Source of the DNA: an archaeon
GTDB taxonomy: Archaea; Thermoproteota; Nitrososphaeria; Nitrososphaerales; UBA183
Length of the DNA stretch: 64,000 nt
Direction: 5' to 3'
Assembly: GCA_021807225.1 (NCBI GenBank)
Contig: JAKAPI010000001.1
Coordinates: 1-64,000 of the forward strand
In this document: one piece after another, positions 42,082-48,243 of the stretch
How the letters are laid out: every line of letters starts with the position of its first letter
Position numbering within the stretch: the stretch's first letter is position 1
Notes under the pieces: model-generated
The model's database searches: none
The model's input: only the letters and a program-made list of their open reading frames with translations
Told to the model about the DNA's origin: nothing
Position numbers and translations under genes: made by a program

Positions 42082-42514
42082 TCGCCCTCACCCCGAAGGC
42101 AACCTCGTTGAACAAAGAGCCTACCCCTTTGGCGTTCAGCTCGGAAACCACCTGTTCGGCGAACCCCTTTTCCTCTGTGCTCCGCCAGATTTCTACCAAA
42201 GTCCTAGCATTTAGAGAAAGGAGCCACACGTCATGCCCCAGTCGGGTGACACGGAGGTAGGGGAAGCCACGCGCAATACGCCCTACGTCAGGGTCATGGG
42301 CTTCTTCCAACAGCAGGGTAAGAGTATAGTGCTCAAGGACGTCGAGGGACTTGTCCTGGAGCGCCTTGGTCAGCAGGTACTTCCAGTAATCGGGGCCCTT
42401 CTGTTCGAGTTCAGATTCGATCTCTTCGATGGTCTTCGTACTGAAGCACCGCCTCATGGCCACTGCGATAGTCCGCTCAGGGCTCGGGCTCGACCACACG
42501 AGAGAGACCCTCAA
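42071..42514 (-). CDS. ThyX-like protein lacking the catalytic motif
   Basis: A 147-residue protein that resembles the N-terminal part of ThyX: VSLVWSSPSPERTIAVAMRR, then KALQDKSLDVLEHYTLTLLL. The RHRx7S motif is absent, so it cannot be a complete enzyme. It overlaps the real thyX gene by 11 bp upstream. It may be a partner subunit that completes the active site. TTG 42514, about 30 bp from a TTTAAA box, is preferred to ATG 42538 and to the longer frame. Confidence 0.7.
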   Translation of the reverse strand: MRVSLVWSSPSPERTIAVAMRRCFSTKTIEEIESELEQKGPDYWKYLLTKALQDKSLDVLEHYTLTLLLEEAHDPDVGRIARGFPYLRVTRLGHDVWLLSLNARTLVEIWRSTEEKGFAEQVVSELNAKGVGSLFNEVAFGVRANAG

Positions 42515-42540
42515 CGCGGAAGCGCGCTGGGCCTGCATTC

Positions 42541-42549
42541 GATTTAAAC
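42541..42549. promoter_or_regulatory. bidirectional TATA-like promoter
   Basis: GATTTAAAC; the palindrome TTTAAA (42543-42548) is 26-31 bp before the TTG of dienelactone hydrolase (42574, plus strand) and 29-34 bp before the TTG of the ThyX-like gene (42514, minus strand). It repeats the arrangement at 19364. Confidence 0.6.
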
Positions 42550-42573
42550 AAGCGCTTATGATAGACGGGCCGG

Positions 42574-43317
42574 TTGACCGACCCGGAAGAAAGCCCACCA
42601 TGCGTCGTCGTTCTCCACGAGGTTTGGGGATCCGACTCTAACATAGACGCAGCCTGTAAACGCCTCCGCAAACTCGGATTTGCAACGACGGTTCCCTCCC
42701 TTTACAAGGGACACGAGGCGCTTCTCGTCCCCCGGAACATTCAGAAAGCGATGGCTGTGATATGGGATTTTTCGCTGGAAGAAAGATGCGACAAAAAGAG
42801 AGTGGCGGCCGAGGCAGCCAGGAAGGGGGCCGACGCCCAAACCCGGGACGTCTTATCTGTCTTGTACGATCCGCGGTTCAGAGACGGAATGATGGAGATA
42901 GTCCTAGACGCAATCACGGAAGCTAGAAAGAGGCACGCCAAAGTCGCAACGCTTGGGTTTTCTTTGGGCGGAGGCATTTCACTCGCCACCACCACCCGAC
43001 CCGGCCACCCCGACGCCGCTATAGCATACTGTGGGGAGCCGCCCAACGCCAAACTGAGAGGAACGGCGGTCCCAATGCTCGCCATCTGTGCGTCCCACGA
43101 CGAGCTCATGAATCCCCTAATGCCTGGCTTCATCAAAGCTGCTCTGGAGCAAGACCTCGACCTGACGGTCAAGACCTTCCCTGGGACCGAGCACGACTTC
43201 TTCAACATGAACTTCAAGGAAAGGTACAACGCTAGCGCGGCTCGGGAGGCGTGGGATGTCACTTCTTGGTTCCTATCGAAGGCTCTTGGTTGGGCGCCCA
43301 GCCACTCAAAGAGATAA
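42574..43317 (+). CDS. dienelactone hydrolase family protein
   Basis: A 247-residue alpha/beta hydrolase. VVVLHEVWGSDSNI begins the fold, and the nucleophile elbow GFSLGGGISLA carries serine where classical dienelactone hydrolases have cysteine. The Asp is in ICASHDELM and the His in FPGTEHDFFNMNF. The family cleaves lactones and esters; the substrate is unknown. TTG start, leaderless. A tRNA-Ser gene follows after 27 bp. Confidence 0.88.
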   Translation: MTDPEESPPCVVVLHEVWGSDSNIDAACKRLRKLGFATTVPSLYKGHEALLVPRNIQKAMAVIWDFSLEERCDKKRVAAEAARKGADAQTRDVLSVLYDPRFRDGMMEIVLDAITEARKRHAKVATLGFSLGGGISLATTTRPGHPDAAIAYCGEPPNAKLRGTAVPMLAICASHDELMNPLMPGFIKAALEQDLDLTVKTFPGTEHDFFNMNFKERYNASAAREAWDVTSWFLSKALGWAPSHSKR

Positions 43318-43344
43318 TAGTGGACGAAGAGAGGCTTCTCATGG

Positions 43345-43471
43345 GCCGGGGTGGCAGAGTGGTTAATGCGCGGGCAACCCGCTTGGCTCCGAAGCGGATC
43401 CGCAACTCGAGATCAAAGACCAGTCAGCCCGTGACCTTCGGGTCGCGTGGGTTCGAATCCTACCCCCGGCG
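43345..43471 (+). tRNA. tRNA-Ser(CGA) with two introns
   Basis: Acceptor GCCGGGG/CCCCGGC, D stem GCA/TGC, T arm GTGGG-TTCGAAT-CCTAC and a variable-arm hairpin GACC-TTC-GGGTC. The anticodon stem is CGGGC/GCCCG. The loop CTCGAGA (43406-43412, anticodon CGA at 43408-43410) is separated from the 5' stem by a 30-nt insert (43376-43405) that folds as CCGCTT/AAGCGG, and from position 38 by a 14-nt insert (43412-43425). Removing both gives an 83-nt type II tRNA. Discriminator G; CCA not encoded. Confidence 0.85.
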
Positions 43472-43501
43472 CCTTTTCCTGGAAACCTAGGTGACCTAAC
43501 T

Positions 43502-43858
43502 TTATCCCGTCTTGAAGGACTCGCCACAGCCGCATGTGGAGACGGCGTTGGGGTTGTTTACAACGAACCCGCCGCCCATCAACTTCTCTGATCTGTAATC
43601 GACGGTAGAACCAGCGATGAACGGTGCGCTGGAGCGATCGACCACCACCTTGGCGCCTCCCACGTCTATCAGAAAGTCGTCATCGGAGAACTTTTCGTCT
43701 ACCACCATGCCATAAGACAAGCCCGAACATCCGCCGGCTGTCACGAAAATCCTGAGCGCGGCCGAGGGCTTGCCCTGCTTCTCGAGGTAGAGCTTCAGCT
43801 CGTCTGATGCCTTCGGGGTGAGTTGGACTATCGGTTTGATCTCGGCGCCTTGGCTCAT
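43502..43858 (-). CDS. iron-sulphur cluster carrier (IscA/ErpA/HesB family)
   Basis: A 118-residue A-type carrier. The three ligand cysteines are visible in TAGGCSGLSYGM and TCGCGESFKTG; IVQLTPKASDELKLYLEKQ starts the fold. It accepts Fe-S clusters from a scaffold and delivers them to apoproteins. ATG 43858 is about 30 bp after a TATA-like tttatacg (minus strand). Confidence 0.93.
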   Translation of the reverse strand: MSQGAEIKPIVQLTPKASDELKLYLEKQGKPSAALRIFVTAGGCSGLSYGMVVDEKFSDDDFLIDVGGAKVVVDRSSAPFIAGSTVDYRSEKLMGGGFVVNNPNAVSTCGCGESFKTG

Positions 43859-43899
43859 CTCAAAAGCCAAAACCGTTCGCCCGTATAAAAACCCACATC

Positions 43900-44379
43900 T
43901 CAGCCTGCGAGCTTCTCGACGACTTTCGCGACCTCGGCGTACGGCGGCTCCTCCGAGGGGACATCAGTGACCCACCGGTGCCTCAGGGCCCCTTTCCTAT
44001 CGATGACGAAGACCGACCGCTTCGCCACCCCCTTGTACCCTAGACCAACCCAGGGGTCTTGGAGGACCCCATAGAGCCTGGTCACTTTCTTGTTGAAGTC
44101 GCTGAGGAGGGGAAACTGAAGGTTGTATGTCTGGGCGAAGGCCTTCAGCGAATATGAGCTGTCTACGCTAACCCCGACGAGCTGCGCGCCGGATTCCCGA
44201 AGCGCCCCAAAGTCGTCCCTGAAGGTGCACATCTCCTTATCGCAGACCCCAGAAAAAGCGAACGGAAAGAAGGCGAGCACCACGGTCCCCTGTTTGGCGA
44301 ACTCGCTCAAAGACCGGGTCTTTCTCTCGGTGTCTGGGAGGGAAAAGTCTGGTGCCTTCTGACCCAGCCTGATGACCAC
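43900..44379 (-). CDS. peroxiredoxin (AhpC/TSA, BCP-like)
   Basis: A 159-residue thiol peroxidase. The peroxidatic Cys is in FPFAFSGVCDKEMCTF, with a second Cys five residues later as in atypical 2-Cys enzymes. LGQKAPDFSLPD starts the fold and DRKGALRHRWV ends it. It reduces hydrogen peroxide and alkyl peroxides in the cytoplasm. GTG start about 28 bp after a TATA-like cttaaatc (minus strand). Confidence 0.92.
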   Translation of the reverse strand: MVIRLGQKAPDFSLPDTERKTRSLSEFAKQGTVVLAFFPFAFSGVCDKEMCTFRDDFGALRESGAQLVGVSVDSSYSLKAFAQTYNLQFPLLSDFNKKVTRLYGVLQDPWVGLGYKGVAKRSVFVIDRKGALRHRWVTDVPSEEPPYAEVAKVVEKLAG

Positions 44380-44410
44380 GGCGTGCAGGAGCGCGGTTCC
44401 GATTTAAGGC

Positions 44411-44809
44411 CTACTTCTGAGGAAGTTTCTGAAGCAACTCGAAGTACCTTGCCGCGAGCGCGACAAGCTGCTCCTGCTTCGCTAGGCTCTTTTCGGCACC
44501 AAGCTCCGAGGTGGTCTCGTTCAACCTGGCGAGAAGGACTTCTCTAAGCTGCGCCGTGACACCCTCAAAGGTGACCGCAGTGGTCCTGGTGATCCCCGAG
44601 AGATCGTCGTGGGACGCACAATAGACCTTGCCGCGGAACCTCACCTGGATGCCACCGTCCTGAGGGCAAGGCTCAGCTAGCATCGTGGCGCCTTTGCTCA
44701 CGAGCTCGGCCGCGAGCTTCATCTTGTCCTTGGCACTGCTCAACACGGCGTCCCGGCCTTCCCCGATATTAAAGACGGCCCGCTTTAGAAAAGCACTTAA
44801 TCCCTCCAT
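44411..44809 (-). CDS. Sjogren/autoantigen p27-like protein with a degenerate zinc ribbon
   Basis: A 132-residue protein. The block LAAELVSKGATMLAEPCPQD followed by GGIQVRFRGKVYCASHDD matches the archaeal p27 pattern, in which CPxC...VxCPxC normally binds zinc; here the second cysteine of each pair is missing. The rest is helical, with a C-terminal coiled coil. Function unknown. ATG 44809 is chosen over ATG 44827, because the second lies very close to the divergent UPF0147 start. Confidence 0.65.
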   Translation of the reverse strand: MEGLSAFLKRAVFNIGEGRDAVLSSAKDKMKLAAELVSKGATMLAEPCPQDGGIQVRFRGKVYCASHDDLSGITRTTAVTFEGVTAQLREVLLARLNETTSELGAEKSLAKQEQLVALAARYFELLQKLPQK

Positions 44810-44841
44810 GTCGAAGGCCGACTCCAACCGAGGTCAATTCA

Positions 44842-45126
44842 ATGAGCGCGAAACTGAAGAAGCAGCAGGAGAACGACGCGAAGCTCGCAAAGGCCGTCGT
44901 GAGCCTTCAGCAGATTTCAGACTCGAACATCACTCCCCGTAACATCCGGAAGATCGTCAAGGACTCCGTGCTCATGCTCCAGGACGCCAAGCAGAGCGTG
45001 GCCGTCAGGGCTGCCAACGCCATCAGCCTCCTTGACGAGGTGGCTCAGGATCCGAACATGCCGTCGTTCGCAAGGGTGACGCTCTGGTCTGCGGTGTCAG
45101 AGTTAGAGTCGATAAGAGAACAATAG
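44842..45126 (+). CDS. UPF0147 family protein
   Basis: A 94-residue helical protein with the archaeal UPF0147 pattern: SNITPRNIRKIVKDSVLMLQ, SVAVRAANAISLLDEVAQDP and TLWSAVSELESIREQ. This family is present in most archaea but has no known function. It is divergent from the p27-like gene. Confidence 0.88.
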   Translation: MSAKLKKQQENDAKLAKAVVSLQQISDSNITPRNIRKIVKDSVLMLQDAKQSVAVRAANAISLLDEVAQDPNMPSFARVTLWSAVSELESIREQ

Positions 45127-45194
45127 ACAGCCGCGGATTCCGCCGCGCCGAAATCGTAAAGGTTTAACACATTCTCCGCACCACGCAGAGGCGA

Positions 45195-45620
45195 TTGCCA
45201 AACTGCCCGAAGTGCGGGAACAAGGAAGCCATCCCAACGAGGTCCTACAACGTGATAGTGGAGCCAGCCAAAGGCGAGCGGGGGATGACGGAGAGAAGGG
45301 TAGGGATGTATACCTGCGGGAAATGCGGGACCAAATTCCCCACAGTGATCAGCAAACAGAGGTACCTGATAGTCGCAGAGGAGCAGCTGAAGTCGATCCA
45401 GGACGAGCTCGAATCGGTGAAGAAGGGGAGCGAAGATCTCAACACAAAGGTTCAGGGCATGGTCCAGCAACAGAGGGAGATGGAAAGCTCCATGGTGAGG
45501 ACCGCCAAAGAGAACGACGTCAAGCGCCTTCAGGCGAAACTGGCGGAACTAGAGGAGTTCGTCCGATATCTCAGGAAAGAAAAGGGCGAACTCGAGCAGA
45601 AGGCCTCTAGGCTGAGGTAG
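45195..45620 (+). CDS. zinc-ribbon and coiled-coil protein
   Basis: A 141-residue protein with an N-terminal zinc ribbon (NCPKCGNKEAIP and YTCGKCGTKFP) and a coiled coil from residue 60 to the end (EEQLKSIQDELESVKKGSED and more). TTG start. Similar proteins occur in TACK archaea without known function. Convergent with a coiled-coil gene 1 bp away. Confidence 0.75.
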   Translation: MPNCPKCGNKEAIPTRSYNVIVEPAKGERGMTERRVGMYTCGKCGTKFPTVISKQRYLIVAEEQLKSIQDELESVKKGSEDLNTKVQGMVQQQREMESSMVRTAKENDVKRLQAKLAELEEFVRYLRKEKGELEQKASRLR

Positions 45621-45621
45621 C

Positions 45622-45894
45622 CTAGACTCCGCTTACGACGGGCGGAAGGGCGTAGCCTGCTTCCGCTTCGTAGGAAGCCGCTTTCTCTTCCAGAACAGCC
45701 TTCTCCGTCCGGAGGGCCTGCACTTCGCTTTCGAGGGCGTTTGCAGACTTCTCCAGCTCGAAGGTGGCTATCTTCTCCTTTAGGGAGGCGACGTCGGAAA
45801 GGAGCGAGGCCTTTTCGGCCTCGAGCGACCTTATCTTCTCCTCGAGCTCTGTCCTCTGGTCAGCGTATTCGGTTACCACTTCCATGGTTTCCAT
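45622..45894 (-). CDS. small coiled-coil protein
   Basis: A 90-residue protein that is almost entirely coiled coil (heptads through RTELEEKIRSLEAEKASLLS and onwards), with a short GYALPPVVSGV tail. No domain recognised. It may assemble with the convergent zinc-ribbon/coiled-coil product; this is only suggested by position and composition. Confidence 0.6.
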   Translation of the reverse strand: METMEVVTEYADQRTELEEKIRSLEAEKASLLSDVASLKEKIATFELEKSANALESEVQALRTEKAVLEEKAASYEAEAGYALPPVVSGV

Positions 45895-45986
45895 CGTAAC
45901 GTGGTATTCGGGTTTACTTCACTAAAGAAACTAAAAACAGTTGATAACCACGTTAACACGATTAAATCATCAGGCACGCAGGATTT

Positions 45987-46421
45987 ATGAATCAACGCCA
46001 AAAGGGCATTTTCATGCCCAAAGGACTTTGGGTCTGGCCTGTCGACTCGAGGGGTCAGAGGTCGGTGCTTAGGCAAGTGGCCGCTTCGCCCCATCTCATG
46101 GCGGCGCTGACAGCCCTCGTCAAAAGCAAGGAAGGCGGCATGAGCAACGCCGAACTCCACGATGCCATAAGCGACAGCGCAGAATGGACCACCCTCTGGG
46201 TTGTGAGACAACTAACTTCGTTGGGGTTCATCGTCTACAAAGTAGACTTCTTCGGGAACCCGGCGAGGTATCAGCTGACCGACCAGGGAAGGGTCGCCTT
46301 CTCGACGATTACTGGGCAGCCGCTGCCGAAGCCTGCCGCGCCCGCGCCGAATCCTGTCCCTCAGCCTGCGGCGTCGCCACCAGCCGCTCCCCGCCCCCCA
46401 CCTGCGGCCAAGCCCACCTGA
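45987..46421 (+). CDS. winged-helix protein with Pro/Ala-rich tail
   Basis: A 144-residue protein. Residues 25-110 form a winged helix (MSNAELHDAISDSAEWTTLW, then VVRQLTSLGFIVYKVDFFGN). A low-complexity tail of about 35 Pro and Ala residues follows. The FGNPARYQLTDQGR block is typical of archaeal transcription regulators. A TATA-like attaaatc near 45963 lies 24 bp upstream. Confidence 0.68.
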   Translation: MNQRQKGIFMPKGLWVWPVDSRGQRSVLRQVAASPHLMAALTALVKSKEGGMSNAELHDAISDSAEWTTLWVVRQLTSLGFIVYKVDFFGNPARYQLTDQGRVAFSTITGQPLPKPAAPAPNPVPQPAASPPAAPRPPPAAKPT

Positions 46422-46538
46422 GCGCATCGCTAGCCAAGGCACAACACATCGATGATAAGGCGCCCGCCAGGGCCACTTCGCCGCTCACCGAGTACCGGAC
46501 GTCCGGTTCGCTCCAGCCCCTGACCAGGGCATAAATGG

Positions 46539-46623
46539 TGCGGGGGGAGGGATTTGAACCCTCGAACCCCTAAGGGATGAGGTCCTGAGCCTCACGCCGT
46601 TGACCAGGCTGGGCGACCCCCGC
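46539..46623 (-). tRNA. tRNA-Leu(CAG)
   Basis: Acceptor GCGGGGG/CCCCCGC, anticodon arm TGAGG-CTCAGGA-CCTCA with anticodon CAG, variable arm CCCTTAGGGG, T arm GAGGG-TTCAAAT-CCCTC, discriminator A. No intron, 85 nt. It is the close relative of tRNA-Leu(CAA) at the left edge. A TATA-like gttataaag near 46652 (minus strand) is upstream. Confidence 0.94.
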
Positions 46624-46719
46624 GTTAGCCGGCGAGCCCATCATTCGCTTTATAACATTGAACTGGTTCTCGTCACTTTCGCCAGCCTCTCTCCATAACT
46701 TGGAGCGCGTCGTCTTGCC

Positions 46720-46729
46720 CCGGATTATA
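46720..46729 (+). promoter_or_regulatory. TATA box of the RecA-like/PolB cassette
   Basis: GATTATATCT lies about 28-37 bp before ATG 46757, the first gene of a four-gene unit. No other promoter-like box is obvious between the genes, which overlap or nearly touch. Confidence 0.5.
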
Positions 46730-46756
46730 TCTTCACGAAAGCTCCCGATTCGGCAG

Positions 46757-47689
46757 ATGTCCAAACTCCACTATCTCTACGAGCAGGTGGCGGACGGCAA
46801 GGAGAGGTTCGTGTACTATTGCTCGAGCTGCAACTGCGTGATTACGGCGAGGAAAGTTTGGGGACCCACGGGTTCCTTCTACGGCCTATGCCAGAGTTGC
46901 GGCCGGTCTCTGGCCGGCGGGACCGAATGCCGACTGGTTCCAGTGCCGGAAGACTGGACCGACGTGTTGGTGGATTCGGCCACGGCTGTCCAGACGGAAC
47001 GGGCGATCTTTCAACCGGCTTCTTCTCTCCCACATTTCTCCCTAGGCTTTTCACAACTCGATTCGTTACTGAGGCCTCTTGCGGAAGGGCGACTAGTCGT
47101 CCTGAGCGGCGCTCCGTCGTCTACTGTGGCCGAGCTGGCGGCGCTCCGAGCTCAGCTCCCGATTGAGACCGGTGGGTTCGACTCCGCCACACTATTCATC
47201 GACGGAGGAAACAGGTCGGACCCATATCTTTTCTCGTCGTTCGCAAGACAGAAGGGCATCAGGCCCGCCGCCGCCATGAGGCGCGTCGCTTCCTGCCGGG
47301 TGTTCACCTGTTACCAGCTCGCTGCACTGGTCTCCGAGCACCTGGCGCAGGTCGCCGACGACCATGGGACCAAACTCATCGTCATATCTGACCTCTTGGG
47401 GATGTTCAACGAACCCGAGCTGGACGAGAGGGAGGCAAGGCGCGTCCTGGGCGCCGTGGAGGCGGGGATAGCGAAGGCCAAACGGCGGGCCCTGATAATC
47501 GTCACCCTAGTTTCGCCCAGCAAGTATGATGCCACCGTGACTTCGTGGCCCGACACACTGGTGCAGCTCTCCCCTGACGGGGACAACGTAAGGGCCGAGC
47601 TCGTCAAACACAGGAACAGAGCGCCAGGGGTCGCCACGTTCAAGCAGAGTCAGCTAATCAGGGCTGCCAGGAGGGAGGGTCTCCGCTGA
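46757..47689 (+). CDS. RecA/RadA-fold protein with zinc ribbon and degenerate P-loop
   Basis: A 310-residue protein. The N-terminal zinc ribbon has YYCSSCNCVI and YGLCQSCGRSL (residues 20-50). The RecA fold starts LGFSQLDSLLRPLAEGRLVV. The P-loop position reads LSGAPSSTVAELAAL and lacks the GKT/GKS of Walker A. DHGTKLIVISDLLGMF is the Walker B-like strand, and ALIIVTLVSPSKYD follows. It resembles RadA paralogues and probably does not hydrolyse ATP normally. It overlaps the next gene by one base (TGATG) and heads a unit with a divergent PolB, analogous to ImuA. Confidence 0.72.
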   Translation: MSKLHYLYEQVADGKERFVYYCSSCNCVITARKVWGPTGSFYGLCQSCGRSLAGGTECRLVPVPEDWTDVLVDSATAVQTERAIFQPASSLPHFSLGFSQLDSLLRPLAEGRLVVLSGAPSSTVAELAALRAQLPIETGGFDSATLFIDGGNRSDPYLFSSFARQKGIRPAAAMRRVASCRVFTCYQLAALVSEHLAQVADDHGTKLIVISDLLGMFNEPELDEREARRVLGAVEAGIAKAKRRALIIVTLVSPSKYDATVTSWPDTLVQLSPDGDNVRAELVKHRNRAPGVATFKQSQLIRAARREGLR

Positions 47690-47955
47690 TGGGCCGGACG
47701 ATTCCATCGTTCAGGATCGCGGAAGAGCAGGAAGCCGCCGAATGGCGGTCGTTCAGGAAGGCGCTTCCAAAGGAAGACAGGGCGGCCTTCGACGAGATGC
47801 TGAGCTCAGCCAGGCTCTTCACGTCAGCCTCTTCTGCAGCGGTAAGGCCGTCAAAATTCGAAGGGATGGCCATGGCGATAATCTTCAGCCACTACAAGAC
47901 CCTCTCGCGATGCGCTGTTGCCGCCAAGACAAGGGGTGTGAGGCCGGAAGGATGA
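47689..47955 (+). CDS. small helical protein A of the PolB cassette
   Basis: An 88-residue predicted all-helical protein: EWRSFRKALPKEDRAAFDEM, then FEGMAMAIIFSHYKTLSRCA. It is a paralogue of the next gene (shared pattern W-x2-F-x2-AL-x3-D-x3-F-x-EM and a hydrophobic C-terminal helix). The start overlaps the RecA-like stop; the stop overlaps the next start (ATGA). No named family. Confidence 0.68.
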   Translation: MGRTIPSFRIAEEQEAAEWRSFRKALPKEDRAAFDEMLSSARLFTSASSAAVRPSKFEGMAMAIIFSHYKTLSRCAVAAKTRGVRPEG

Positions 47956-48218
47956 CGCTGTCCGACGGAGAGATCATGGAGGAACTCGACAGTTGGGCGC
48001 ACTTCGCCGACGCACTGGGAGCAGACGACAAAGCGCTGTTCAGAGAAATGATCAGGCGATGTTACGACTATTTCCCCGCGATTCAGGCCAGGGACTCCCC
48101 ATTCCCAGCCGAAGCCGTCTTCATGAGCATCCTCCTGGCGCAGCACAGGACCATACTCTGGCTGGCGGAAGAGGTGGGGAGGCTGAAGGTGGGGAAAGAC
48201 GCGCGGCTGGATACTTGA
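47952..48218 (+). CDS. small helical protein B of the PolB cassette
   Basis: An 88-residue predicted all-helical protein: SWAHFADALGADDKALFREM, then FPAEAVFMSILLAQHRTILW. It is a tandem paralogue of protein A. It overlaps A by 4 bp (ATGA) and ends 25 bp before the polymerase ATG. It probably forms a hetero-oligomer with A and bridges the RecA-like protein to the polymerase; that is inference from gene order. Confidence 0.68.
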   Translation: MTLSDGEIMEELDSWAHFADALGADDKALFREMIRRCYDYFPAIQARDSPFPAEAVFMSILLAQHRTILWLAEEVGRLKVGKDARLDT

Positions 48219-48243
48219 CCTGTACCATGGCGCTCCCGGCGAG

